A DNA stretch of 64,000 bases. Origin: JADHUC01 sp964623055. GTDB taxonomy: Bacteria; Planctomycetota; Planctomycetia; Pirellulales; Pirellulaceae. Below the pieces are notes generated by a model that saw nothing but the letters and a program-made list of their open reading frames with translations, did not search any database and had not been told where the DNA came from. Of this stretch, positions 44,953 through 54,194 are shown piece by piece. The stretch covers positions 10,295-74,294 of the forward strand of contig CAZURK010000032.1 in assembly GCA_964623055.1 (NCBI GenBank), read 5' to 3'. Made by a program: the position numbers and the translations under genes. Position 1 is the stretch's first letter, and each line of letters begins with the position of its first letter.

Positions 44953-46161
44953 ATGATCCGAGAACGAACAACAACACGCCGCCAGTTCTTTGGGCAGTCT
45001 GCACTGGCTACGGCGGCTGGAGCGATCCTTGGCAGTTCACTCTGCGAGCGGGCTTCTGTGAAAGCCGCAGAAATTGATCGATCAATCACCGTAGAGACGC
45101 CGCCGGATGTCCGGCAAATCGATGTTCTGTTCGACCCAGCAAACTACACCGCGTTTCCGCACGTTGTACGACTCGATGGCGACGAATTGCTGATGGCGTT
45201 CCGCCAGGCGCCTCGCCAGGAGCGAGTCCGCCACACTCATCCCCGCAGCGTGATTACGGTCATTCGTTCCTACGACCTGGGCGAGAGCTGGGATATCGAG
45301 AATGCTGGTCAACTCGCCGCAGGAGGAGGCCAAGAGTTTGCACCAATCTACCTCGGCAACGGCGTTGTTGGCGGACTATTGGCCATGCACGAGGTCGTTC
45401 CGGTCGAGGAGGGACAACGAACCTCGATTCCACACAGGCACAAACACGAATACCCGTACCGCAATGTTGGCGGATTCTGGTGTTGGAGTGAGAATTTCGG
45501 TCTCACCTGGCCGCTCCACCACAACGTTCTGTTCGCACCGAAGCTACAGACGAGCTCGACCGCGATCAAACTCGGTACGGGAATGTTGCTGGCCCCCTGC
45601 TACGGCAATGTCGAGCAAGGGCTGACGGGCGTCTCCTCCAATGTTGTGCATCGATCCGACGACAACGGCCGGACGTGGTCGGCTCCGACGGTGATAGCCA
45701 GGGGAACCAGAACCACGCGCGACTACTACGAGCCGAGCGTCCTTGAACTGGAGGACGGACATTTGCTCGCGATGCATCGGGTTGGCCGATGCCAGGACGG
45801 CCGTCACGGGCTGTTCTGGCAAAACGAATCGCGCGACGGAGGCAAAACCTGGACGGAGCCCGTCGAGACGCACATCACTTCGGGGGCGTGCCCACGGCTG
45901 TTAAGACTGTCCGATAGCCGCATTCTACTAACCTACGGGCGGCGTTACGCACCGTACGGTCTGTACGCGAGAATAAGTACTAATGGAGGAGAGAGCTGGA
46001 GCGACACATCGTGGCTGCTGCGAGCCGCGCCGAACAGCGACCAGGGTTACAGTTCCTCCATCGAAATCGAGCCCGGCCGAATCTTCACTGCCTGCTACGC
46101 ACAGAACAATGACGGCGTGACCGGCATCACCGGCACGTTCTGGAGTCTACCGCCGAAATGA
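44953..46161 (+). CDS. Tat-exported sialidase/BNR-repeat family protein
   Basis: 402 residues with a Tat signal (TTTRRQFFGQSALATAAGAILGSSL). A six-bladed sialidase fold is indicated by four Asp-box repeats (SYDLGESW, SDDNGRTW, SRDGGKTW, STNGGESW) and an Arg-Asp style start (FPHVVRLDGDELLMAFRQ). It may be a true exo-sialidase or a related glycosidase; the Arg triad was not traced. The upstream 132-base gap contains TAGAAT near 44923 that could be a -10 element, but no convincing -35. Confidence 0.75.
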   Translation: MIRERTTTRRQFFGQSALATAAGAILGSSLCERASVKAAEIDRSITVETPPDVRQIDVLFDPANYTAFPHVVRLDGDELLMAFRQAPRQERVRHTHPRSVITVIRSYDLGESWDIENAGQLAAGGGQEFAPIYLGNGVVGGLLAMHEVVPVEEGQRTSIPHRHKHEYPYRNVGGFWCWSENFGLTWPLHHNVLFAPKLQTSSTAIKLGTGMLLAPCYGNVEQGLTGVSSNVVHRSDDNGRTWSAPTVIARGTRTTRDYYEPSVLELEDGHLLAMHRVGRCQDGRHGLFWQNESRDGGKTWTEPVETHITSGACPRLLRLSDSRILLTYGRRYAPYGLYARISTNGGESWSDTSWLLRAAPNSDQGYSSSIEIEPGRIFTACYAQNNDGVTGITGTFWSLPPK

Positions 46162-46188
46162 CAGCGTTCCCTTTGACAGGAGCCCAGG

Positions 46189-46746
46189 ATGTCCACCTCA
46201 CCCACGCAAAACGGATCGAACAGTGTCGGGCCTATTGCGGGCCGTATTGATTCCCTGACAGAGGACCAAGCCGTTCGTGCCACGCGATTGTTCTACGACT
46301 ATCTTCCAGCAGACGTATGGAAGGACGGAAGGAAGCCATCGCTGTCGCGACTTGTCAAGGTGGCTGGCCAGGTATGTGACGCCGCTCCTGCCGAAATCAA
46401 ACCGGTCGTCGAATCGCTGCGCGACGCGGGCGTTTCTAAACCAACCGGCGATTTGTGCAAGCTTCTGCTCGAGCAATTCGCGGAAGATGAAATGTTCCGA
46501 GCAGACTTGGAGAAAGCAATGGCGTTAGCGGTCAAACCTCATATGGCAATTAACCCGTTAAGCGTCGGAGCGGTCGTACTCGCCCTCGCAGCGTTCTCGG
46601 CAAAGATCCGCATCATAAAGACAAAGAAAGGCAAAAGTGAGGAATCAGACGTACAGATCGAGTTCCGTGCCCAGGAGGTACTGACTGCCCTTGGAGAGGC
46701 GATGAAGGCGTTGCCAAAATCCATATTGGAGGCATTTGGCAAATGA
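46189..46746 (+). CDS. Unknown small helical protein heading the CHAT operon
   Basis: 185 residues, preceded by AGGAG. Mostly helical; residues about 121-140 (NPLSVGAVVLALAAFSAKI) are hydrophobic enough for one membrane segment, followed by a basic stretch (RIIKTKKGK) and an amphipathic C-terminal helix (ALGEAMKALPKSILEAF). No recognised family. It is fused by overlap (ATGA) to the next gene, so the operon is tightly coupled. As the first gene before a CHAT protease it could be the adaptor, membrane sensor or effector of the module; this is inference. Confidence 0.6.
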   Translation: MSTSPTQNGSNSVGPIAGRIDSLTEDQAVRATRLFYDYLPADVWKDGRKPSLSRLVKVAGQVCDAAPAEIKPVVESLRDAGVSKPTGDLCKLLLEQFAEDEMFRADLEKAMALAVKPHMAINPLSVGAVVLALAAFSAKIRIIKTKKGKSEESDVQIEFRAQEVLTALGEAMKALPKSILEAFGK

Positions 46747-47183
46747 CACAGCCAGAGTCCTCGGGAAGGACGTTGAAAGAGCAAGTATTGGCGTTACAGG
46801 CCGAGCAGCGAAGACTCGACGAGGCCACAACGCAGGCGATTAGTTCGGTTCGCAGCAATCCGGATGGAGCGTACGTCCGTTGTCAGCAGTTGCTTGGCGA
46901 GTGGGACGCCTTTTATGCTGCCCACGACGCTGGGCTTCGTCAGTTGGGAGCGTGGGGGCTGGAGCAAATCCCTCAGTCCCAGGAAGACGCCCGTGTAACG
47001 AAGGCGCAACTACTTGGCGGAATGGCCCAAGCGGCGTTCATCTTGCAGAGAGTTGATGAGGCAAAAAGTGCATGCACGCAGGCGTTGGAAATGTTGCCGG
47101 ATCCGCGGCATCCGGGACGTGCGATTTTGCTGGCACTGCGTGCCGACATCACTCGGTTGGAGGTTGAGGGTGGACCGAGTTGA
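46743..47183 (+). CDS. TPR-like protein of the CHAT operon
   Basis: 146 residues. The ATG overlaps the upstream stop in ATGA, with GGAGG (46728-46732) upstream. Helical throughout, with a TPR-like C-terminal half (AQAAFILQRVDEAKSACTQALEMLPDPRHPGRAILLALRADI). The stop overlaps the GTG start of the CHAT gene by 14 bases. Probable scaffold or regulator of the protease; unrecognised N-terminal coiled region. Confidence 0.6.
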   Translation: MTQPESSGRTLKEQVLALQAEQRRLDEATTQAISSVRSNPDGAYVRCQQLLGEWDAFYAAHDAGLRQLGAWGLEQIPQSQEDARVTKAQLLGGMAQAAFILQRVDEAKSACTQALEMLPDPRHPGRAILLALRADITRLEVEGGPS

Positions 47184-49281
47184 CCGTTATCAATCCGTCC
47201 AAGATCAGTATGAACAGGCGTATCGAAGTGCATGCGCTGCTGAAATGTGGGAGTTTGCGGCTAGAGTCAGGGGCCAGCAGGCGGATTGGGCCTTCGATCA
47301 GGAACGCCGATCCGACTTTCGAGGATTCCTAGACGACGCAATCCGATTGGCGGACGACCATCAATTGCCGGAGCTGGCGCAAGAGCTGCGGCTGCGATTG
47401 TCGAGTTTTCTGCTAGGGCGCGATCCGACCTGTGAAATCGCGGAGGATGTGCGGGAGGCTGCGTCGACCAAGGGGCAGTCTTCGCTGACACTCGACGAGC
47501 TTATGCTGCAGGCGAATCAAGCCGTGTCCGCTGGCGAGTTTGACTCGGCAGCAGAAGATTTGCAGCGTGCTGATGAGTTAGCTCTGAAGATTCCAGAGAA
47601 GCGTTGGACCATTCAGCTAGAATTGGCCCGCGTCTATGAAGCGCTGAATGACATTGAAACCGCCGTCGAACACGCTGAAAAATCGCTCGAAATCGCGCGA
47701 GGTCTACAAATGCCGATGGTCATCGCGCAGACGCTTCAGTCGCTTATCCTACTTCGACAGAGAATGCCGGAAGAACATCAATGCACCCTCGATCGAGAAA
47801 TCGAGGAATTACAGGCCGTGGGATCGGCAGACGATGTCGGCATGACATGGCTACTGTGCGCTCAGAGACACCAAGCGGATGCCCGTTTTGAGTGTGCATT
47901 GTCGGATTTGGCGCTGGCGATGAAAGCGCAACCCGGACGCATGACTCGGCGGCTAATCGTCAAGCAACGAGTCTTGGCACTCTATGAATTGGGACGCTAT
48001 GAAGAGGCTCTCAATGCGACGCACGAAGCGATTTCACTGCTCGATGACGCCATGACGCGAGATGCCGGGCAATCGAGCAGCGAGTGGCGAGACCGTCTTG
48101 CGGAAGTCGAGGGATTGCACATGATGGCTGCTTGGTTGCATGCAAAAAGGCAGCAGACAACCGAGGCGTTTCAGATTCTTGACGCCGGGCTGGCACAGAG
48201 TCTCCGCCGCCAGTTCGAGCTTGTTGGCTGTGCCTCGAAGGCTGAAATCAAGCCAGTGAGCTTCAAGGAAGTGCGAGAATGGCTCGTTGCCGACTCGGCC
48301 GCTATCGTGGTATTCGCCGTAACGCGTTGGGGTACACTTGGGCTTGTGCTATCTCCCGAAGCCTCGGAGCCCATCGCATTCGAATTGCCTTTGACCGGTG
48401 CGGATCTGCAGAAACTGGTGCCATCCGAGTATAGCGAGATCTGGACGGCAAAGATCCTCGATGCAGTGCCAAGTTTGTCAGAGAAACTGCTGTATCCGAT
48501 GGCTGATACCCTGCAGGGGATCGCGCAACGATGCCGCGTGCTTTATGTCGTCCCCGACGGTCCCCTGTATCTTGTCCCTTTTGCTGCGCTGATGGTGACG
48601 GACAACGTCCGACTGATCGAGTGTTGCCCGCTGGCCCTCACACCATCGGTCGGAATCCTCAAATCGTTGCGGGCTCGTCGATCGAATGAGAAGAAGCACC
48701 ATTGTGTCGCGGTTGGCGCTGGCTCCGAGGATGACGGGAAGATCTCGTTTGCCGAACACGCAAAAGCAATCGCCAGCTATCCGTGGACAGACTGCAAACT
48801 CTTGCTGGACGACTCGACAGCCGACCAGTTTCTAGCTGCCATAACTGGTCCTTCCGTAATACATGTGTCGTGCCACGGGAACGTTTCAGAGGAAATCGTT
48901 GATACTCTATCCGCTTCGCAACTGATGTTTCCGGACAGGCTGCTATCCGGCCGCGAATTGATTCCTCTCGCCGGACAGGTTCGCGCCAGCCTTGTGTTTC
49001 TGAACGCGTGCCAGTCAGGGCGATTCCGCCCATCATTGCGGAGTGAGGTCAATGGATTTGTGCGCGGATTCCTTCATGCCGGCGCCGCAACACTCATAGC
49101 GCCGCTTGTCCACGTTGACCCACGAAGTGCCCAGCGACTCGCCGAACGGTTTTATCGTGAGTGGCTGAATACGGATGCAACCAAAGCCGAAGCTCTACAT
49201 CGCGCGCAGTTGAGTATGCTGCGCGACGATGTCGAGTTATACGAGTGGGCTGCGTACGCCCTTTACGGGGATCACCAGTAG
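47170..49281 (+). CDS. TPR-CHAT caspase-like cysteine protease
   Basis: 703 residues from a GTG at 47170, chosen because GGAGG (47159-47163) lies 6 bases upstream. N-terminal and middle TPR repeats span about 25-370. The CHAT protease domain (about 420-703) has the caspase-like dyad His569 in IHVSCHGN and Cys614 in LNACQSGR, both intact, plus the strand VLYVVPDGPLYLVPFAAL. CHAT is the caspase-HetF-associated family; some members work in bacterial death or immunity pathways. Here it is the third gene of a tightly overlapping operon with two small proteins, so activation is probably controlled by them. Target unknown. Confidence 0.88.
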   Translation: MDRVDRYQSVQDQYEQAYRSACAAEMWEFAARVRGQQADWAFDQERRSDFRGFLDDAIRLADDHQLPELAQELRLRLSSFLLGRDPTCEIAEDVREAASTKGQSSLTLDELMLQANQAVSAGEFDSAAEDLQRADELALKIPEKRWTIQLELARVYEALNDIETAVEHAEKSLEIARGLQMPMVIAQTLQSLILLRQRMPEEHQCTLDREIEELQAVGSADDVGMTWLLCAQRHQADARFECALSDLALAMKAQPGRMTRRLIVKQRVLALYELGRYEEALNATHEAISLLDDAMTRDAGQSSSEWRDRLAEVEGLHMMAAWLHAKRQQTTEAFQILDAGLAQSLRRQFELVGCASKAEIKPVSFKEVREWLVADSAAIVVFAVTRWGTLGLVLSPEASEPIAFELPLTGADLQKLVPSEYSEIWTAKILDAVPSLSEKLLYPMADTLQGIAQRCRVLYVVPDGPLYLVPFAALMVTDNVRLIECCPLALTPSVGILKSLRARRSNEKKHHCVAVGAGSEDDGKISFAEHAKAIASYPWTDCKLLLDDSTADQFLAAITGPSVIHVSCHGNVSEEIVDTLSASQLMFPDRLLSGRELIPLAGQVRASLVFLNACQSGRFRPSLRSEVNGFVRGFLHAGAATLIAPLVHVDPRSAQRLAERFYREWLNTDATKAEALHRAQLSMLRDDVELYEWAAYALYGDHQ

Positions 49282-49316
49282 CGCGAACCATGGAATTGAC
49301 TCTCTCCGTGGAACAA

Positions 49317-51602
49317 TCAATGGACTTCTTCCAGTGTCCGAACCGAGAACTCGTCAATCTCATACTCGCCGTGCTGTCCTGCGGGGGCTGAAACGATGAC
49401 CATCTTTTCGGCGGCATGAATCGTTTCCCGCCACGATGCCACTGTGGGCCCTTGACGCCAGCCGGCGGCGCGAGCTTCCGCGTCTGTCCAATCGTAGCGC
49501 AGTCGGATCTTGCGGCGGCTCCATTCTTCGTCCGGCCGGTCAAGGTTCTCGTAGAACCATTGGCCAACCGCTTCGCCGAAGATCTCGAACTGAAGGGCGC
49601 GCATTTTCTGCGACGAACGCACTGCGAATTCCACTTCAGCCCCCGCGCCGCGATAACGGCTTTGCAGATCGCCGGTGAAAGCACCGTCCAGGACCTCCGA
49701 GCCGCAGATGAGAATCGGGCCGGAGCCGCCCGCTCTTGCCACCGAAAGACAGCCGCCCGACAGGCCTCCCTCCGAACGATGCGCCGGTTCTTCCAGGCCG
49801 GTCCAACCCTGCGTACCGGTGTCGAAGGAGACGGTATGGAACGCGGCGTCGTTTGTGGTGGCAGGTCCAAGAGGTGTGTCGTGAACGAAACGGGCCGTGG
49901 CGATCGGCCCGCGGCCGTTGGCTGGGAAATGCGCGGCTTTGACTGTCGTTTCTTCCGTCACGACAACGGGGCCATCGTACAATTCCGAAGATGAAGTAGG
50001 ATCTGCCCCATCGAGTGTGTATCGCAACTCGAGCCCGGTTGCATCAGCCGGCCCACGCAATACCACCCTCGCTTCGTCCTCAAACCGTCGCGCCGCCGGT
50101 AGCACGGAAGGCGTCGGAATGCGTTGCAGTCCGCTGAACGAGTACACGGCGGCGTTCTCTAATTCGAAGTGTAACTGCACGACGCGGCCCTTTATTGAAG
50201 ACCCGTCCACGTGATCGACCGATAGTCTCCATTTCCAGCGGTCATGGTTGCGTTTCGACCCAGGGAGACCTGCGGTCGGCGAAGTGGGGCGGTCAGGAGA
50301 TCGCCGCACAACAGACTGAAAGGTTAGCTCCGCATCGGTGACTGACTCGGTCAATGGCTCAAATGCCCAGACAGAGCCTTCAAGCGGATCAATGGCTCGG
50401 ACGCGGACCGAACCGTCATTGATGTCGGCCGTAATCCTCGGCGCGGCCTCCTGACACACCATCGGCTGTGTGACCACCTGGGCCCGCGCGGTGTTGTCTA
50501 TCGGTCGATAACCGGCAAATCCATCAATACGCAGGCGCGCCATCGACGGCAGGCAATGGCGCTTCCATCCGCGATGAGGCACATGGCTGCCTCCGTAGAT
50601 GATCTCCATCATTCCATTTCTGATGATCGGCGGGCCGGACGGCGCATAGATGCACATCGAGTCATGAGATCCTTTCGGTCCGCGCGGGATCAGGCACTGC
50701 CCCGGATTGACGCGATGCCAGTTGATCGAATCCGGACTCCACGTCAGTTCGCACTCCACGGAGCGATCGCCCGTGGCTCGATACATCATGAGATAGCCGA
50801 GGTAGATGCCCGCATAGCGGAATGCCGGCATGCAATACATCTGGCGATGCTTCCCCTCGCCAGCGCGGGGACGCAGGGCTAGTGTTGGTGCACTCCAGTG
50901 GATGAAATCCTCGCTCTCGGAGCGTGCCACCAAACGCTGTCCAAGATAGAATCGCGTGATCAGGACATACTTGCGCAGGCCAGGATCCCACCACGCGTTA
51001 TTGTGCGTATCGCCAACCCGCCCTAGGCCTTCGGGAACGACAGGATTGGACCAATGTACCCCGTCCGGACTGAATCGGACGCGCATATTCCCCATTCCGA
51101 CATCGTAGATCATTTTGTAGCGCCGGTTGGGCTCGCAATCAGGCCGCGTGTCCTTGAAGACTCCGACATTCGGTGTATCGCGCGCCACCGCGTTGTTCTG
51201 TTTCGAACCTTCAAAACCGAATAGTCCCAAATCCGGTTTAGTCCAGTTTCGGCCGTCCTTCGAGGTGGCGTAGAGGAGATACCAGCCCACGTCGTGAACG
51301 GTTGATGGATCGTCCATTTTCGCAATCGCGTCCACGTCCGCCAGCACGCACTTATACCAAAGTTTGTATAATTGCTCCTCTCCATCGTACAAGACGTTTG
51401 GATAAAGGTTGTTCAGCGAATTCTCCCAGGGTCGGTCCGCCCGAAACAGCGGATTGGCCGCGTCCTTCTCGACGGTTCCGAGAACGAGTTCGGCGTTCTC
51501 TGTGGATTCAATCACGCGGGTGTCCAGCATCAGGTGCTTCTGTGCAGAGACTGAAGCGACCAGCAGCGATGAGAGTGTGGCGGCCAGGACGAAGAACTTC
51601 AT
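49317..51602 (-). CDS. Exported glycosidase-like beta-propeller with chitobiase C-terminal domain
   Basis: 761 residues. Signal peptide MKFFVLAATLSSLLVASVSAQ. The N-terminal part (about 50-350) follows the five-bladed propeller of GH32/GH43-like proteins: NPLFRADRPWENSLNNLYPNVLYDGEEQLYKLWYKC, VRFSPDGVHWSNP, MYRATGDRSVECELTWSPDSINW. A chitobiase/hexosaminidase C-terminal beta domain follows (LELRYTLDGADPTSSSELYDGPVVV, about 515-570), then a jelly-roll-like end. Catalytic acids were not assigned. It converges with the CHAT gene (35-base gap) and is divergent from the M48 peptidase gene. Confidence 0.7.
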   Translation of the reverse strand: MKFFVLAATLSSLLVASVSAQKHLMLDTRVIESTENAELVLGTVEKDAANPLFRADRPWENSLNNLYPNVLYDGEEQLYKLWYKCVLADVDAIAKMDDPSTVHDVGWYLLYATSKDGRNWTKPDLGLFGFEGSKQNNAVARDTPNVGVFKDTRPDCEPNRRYKMIYDVGMGNMRVRFSPDGVHWSNPVVPEGLGRVGDTHNNAWWDPGLRKYVLITRFYLGQRLVARSESEDFIHWSAPTLALRPRAGEGKHRQMYCMPAFRYAGIYLGYLMMYRATGDRSVECELTWSPDSINWHRVNPGQCLIPRGPKGSHDSMCIYAPSGPPIIRNGMMEIIYGGSHVPHRGWKRHCLPSMARLRIDGFAGYRPIDNTARAQVVTQPMVCQEAAPRITADINDGSVRVRAIDPLEGSVWAFEPLTESVTDAELTFQSVVRRSPDRPTSPTAGLPGSKRNHDRWKWRLSVDHVDGSSIKGRVVQLHFELENAAVYSFSGLQRIPTPSVLPAARRFEDEARVVLRGPADATGLELRYTLDGADPTSSSELYDGPVVVTEETTVKAAHFPANGRGPIATARFVHDTPLGPATTNDAAFHTVSFDTGTQGWTGLEEPAHRSEGGLSGGCLSVARAGGSGPILICGSEVLDGAFTGDLQSRYRGAGAEVEFAVRSSQKMRALQFEIFGEAVGQWFYENLDRPDEEWSRRKIRLRYDWTDAEARAAGWRQGPTVASWRETIHAAEKMVIVSAPAGQHGEYEIDEFSVRTLEEVH

Positions 51603-51788
51603 TGTTGACGGACTCCCTTACCAATATGTTCCCTCTGGGCACCAAGGCCGAAGCGGCGTTGCCGCCATTTTCTCTCGTTATGCGGTCTCGTTCAACGCTT
51701 GCTGGCTGATGGATCCCTTGATAGCTCAGTGATAGCGGGAGATAATCCCGACAATCAACAGTCAGTCACAGACCCCGGGCGGCCAATC

Positions 51789-52598
51789 ATGGGATTCCTT
51801 GACCGAATTGAGGCTCGCTTCAAGCACATGGGCGATCGTGCCCGTGATCTCGACGAAATGCTCTCGCGTTTTTCCGGAAACCTGACCGAGGCGATTAAGG
51901 CCGAAAACAGGCGCGGAAAAGAACTCGCCGATTCGTTCTTCGAACTTGTTCCTGCGCTGGACGGCGATCCCAATTCCGGCTTTCTTACCAGGATCCACAC
52001 GCATCTGATGGGGACGGCACGGAAGCTTGACAAGAATTTCGGCAACCCGGAGCGCAAGTGGCACATCAATATCGTTGATAACGAAAGCATGCTCGCTTGC
52101 TGCCTGCCCGGTGGCTGCATCATTGTTGATCGTTCGATGGTTGACTACGCAAAGACTGCAGAAACCTCCGATCAAGCGCAATTGGCGTTCATCTTGGCTC
52201 ACGAATCCGCACATCTACTCCTTGGACACACAACCTCCAAGCTGTATCGCGAACTCGGAATGCGCGTCGGCGTTTCCTTCATCACCGCCACTACAATATT
52301 GGGAACATTGGCGAGTGGAGTTGCATATGGCGTCGCCATGAGCATTGTCGAAGGCTCGTATTCGAGAACCCAGGAATTCCAGGCCGATCATCTGGCCGTG
52401 CATCTCCTCAAGCGTTCCGGTATCGACCCTCGCGGCGGAATCGAGCTTTTTCGCAGACTTGAAGGCGATTACCCGGACGTCGAAGCGGTGCCCATTCTCA
52501 AGTACTTTGCGAGCCACCCGCCAGGCCAAGAACGTATCGACAAGATGGAAGAGGGAATCGCCGCGATCGAAGAACACAAGCGGAAGAGGAAGGGTTAG
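51789..52598 (+). CDS. M48-family membrane metallopeptidase
   Basis: 269 residues from the ATG at 51789; an upstream in-frame start at 51699 has no ribosome site either. The zinc site is H138-E139-x2-H142 in LAHESAHLLLGH with the third ligand Glu in EFQADHLAV, the M48 (Oma1/BepA/HtpX) pattern. A hydrophobic segment after the motif (VGVSFITATTILGTLASGVAYGVAM) could be a membrane hairpin. There is no signal peptide, so the active site may face the cytoplasm. Monocistronic; likely membrane or envelope protein quality control. Confidence 0.82.
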   Translation: MGFLDRIEARFKHMGDRARDLDEMLSRFSGNLTEAIKAENRRGKELADSFFELVPALDGDPNSGFLTRIHTHLMGTARKLDKNFGNPERKWHINIVDNESMLACCLPGGCIIVDRSMVDYAKTAETSDQAQLAFILAHESAHLLLGHTTSKLYRELGMRVGVSFITATTILGTLASGVAYGVAMSIVEGSYSRTQEFQADHLAVHLLKRSGIDPRGGIELFRRLEGDYPDVEAVPILKYFASHPPGQERIDKMEEGIAAIEEHKRKRKG

Positions 52599-52755
52599 CG
52601 TCGTCACTTCCCGCATCCAACCACCATTCTCTCGACATCCGGTTTCCAACTCGTGACGGACTCAGGGTCATACTTCTCGCATGGCGTGTTTCCACCGACT
52701 ATACTGCCTCGCGTTCACCCACAACGTGAGCCTCGGGACAAGGGGAGACGATTGG

Positions 52756-54048
52756 ATGACAACAAGAGGTTTGCTCACGCGACGGCGCTTCGTCCAGGGG
52801 ACGGCTGCTGCTGTGCTTCCCACGTTGGTTCCCGCCTCGGCCCTGGGGCTGGGCGCGAAAGTCGCCGCCAACGAGAGGATTGGGATCGGCGTGATCGGCA
52901 CGGGAGGGATGGGCACGGCCGACATCGAGCCTTTGGGCGCCAAACCGGATACTCAGATGAGTGCCGTTTGCGACGTTCACGACGGTCGACGCGAACGAGC
53001 AAAGCAACTGGTGGACGGGATGAACGGCGGCAAGGGGTGTGGCGCATACAACGATTTCCGCGAACTGTTGGACCGGGACGATGTCGACGCCGTCTATATC
53101 GCCACGCCCGATCATTGGCACGCGCTGATAACCATTGCTGCTGCAGAGGCCGGCAAGGACATCTACTGCCAGAAACCGCTGACTCACACGGTGGCCGAGG
53201 GCCGGGCCGTTGTCGAGGCCGTACGACGCCATGGCGTGGTGTTCCAGCACGGCACTCAGCAGCGCTCGGAATGGTCGTTCTGGTTTGGTGCTGAATTGGT
53301 TCGCAACGGCCGGATCGGCCAGTTGAAAACCGTCCGGCTGGGCGTGCCCAGCGGCCGTAGTATCGGGCCACAGCCGATTACGCCCGTTCCGCCAGAGCTG
53401 GACTACGACATGTGGCTCGGTCCGGCGCCCTGGGCTCCCCACACGCCGAAACGAGTTGAATCGGGCCACAGTTGGTACTGGATTTCCGACTACTGCGTGG
53501 GCTACATCGCTGGCTGGGGCGTGCACCACTTGGACAGCGCCAGCCAGGGGAACGGCACGGACCTGACCGGCCCGGTCGAAGTCGACGGTCGTGGCGTGTT
53601 CCCCATCGACGGACTCTACGACACACCGGTCAATTGGCGAGTCGACTACAGGTACGCCAACGGTGTCACGATCGTCGACACGGACGTCACGCAGCAGCGG
53701 ATGGGGGTCACCTACGAAGGGACCGAAGGCACCGTGTTCACTTGGCGAGGCGGACGGCTGGAGACCGAACCGGCGTCGCTTCGCGCCGAAGTCATCCGGC
53801 CCGGCGAGATCTATCTCTACGAGAGCACCGATCACCATCAGAACTGGCTCGACTGCATCCGCACGAGAGAAGAAACCGCCGCGCCGGTCGAAGTCGCTCA
53901 CCAATCCACCACGTTGTGCAACATCGGCGCGATTTCCATGCTGCTAGGTCGCCAACTCGAATGGGATGCGGAAAACGAGCGTTTCGTGAACGATGTCGAG
54001 GCCAATCGGCTGCTCTCGAAACCAATGCGCGAACCTTGGCGATTATGA
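52756..54048 (+). CDS. Second Tat-exported Gfo/Idh/MocA oxidoreductase
   Basis: 430 residues from the ATG at 52756 (AGGGGAGA upstream), which places the Tat motif (LTRRRFVQGTAAAVLPTLVPASALG) near the start; an in-frame ATG at 52681 would add 25 residues before it. Rossmann motif IGVIGTGGMG, ATPDHWH, QKP in CQKPLTH where EKP is usual, and WGVHHLDSASQG. Probable periplasmic NAD(P)-dependent sugar oxidoreductase. The ThuA-HEAT gene follows after a palindromic gap. Glu to Gln in EKP may alter turnover. Confidence 0.9.
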   Translation: MTTRGLLTRRRFVQGTAAAVLPTLVPASALGLGAKVAANERIGIGVIGTGGMGTADIEPLGAKPDTQMSAVCDVHDGRRERAKQLVDGMNGGKGCGAYNDFRELLDRDDVDAVYIATPDHWHALITIAAAEAGKDIYCQKPLTHTVAEGRAVVEAVRRHGVVFQHGTQQRSEWSFWFGAELVRNGRIGQLKTVRLGVPSGRSIGPQPITPVPPELDYDMWLGPAPWAPHTPKRVESGHSWYWISDYCVGYIAGWGVHHLDSASQGNGTDLTGPVEVDGRGVFPIDGLYDTPVNWRVDYRYANGVTIVDTDVTQQRMGVTYEGTEGTVFTWRGGRLETEPASLRAEVIRPGEIYLYESTDHHQNWLDCIRTREETAAPVEVAHQSTTLCNIGAISMLLGRQLEWDAENERFVNDVEANRLLSKPMREPWRL

Positions 54049-54056
54049 CGCGCTCG

Positions 54057-54147
54057 GCGCAGGTCTCCCGACCTCGCCGAAACCGCTGACAGTAGGTCTC
54101 CCATGTTCCCGGAGAACTGCGGTCGTGCGGGGTCAGGAGACCCGCGC
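54057..54147. repeat. Palindromic intergenic element
   Basis: Arms at 54057-54073 and 54131-54147 pair with two mismatches; each arm is itself a palindrome (AGGTC-TCCC-GACCT and GGGTC-AGGA-GACCC). It lies in the gap between the oxidoreductase and ThuA-HEAT genes. Same architecture as the elements at 4421 and 15409. Confidence 0.7.
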
Positions 54148-54194
54148 GCAGCAACACGGCAACAAGATTCGACAACGCAAACGAGGAATCGGAG

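Noticed and set aside
51715..51770. tRNA-like D-arm sequence TAGCTCAGTGATAG
   Set aside because: No matching T-arm, acceptor stem or anticodon arm nearby, so not a tRNA.
52699..53904. 401-codon minus-strand frame opposite the second oxidoreductase
   Set aside because: Shadow of a Gfo/Idh/MocA gene; no ribosome site or domain.
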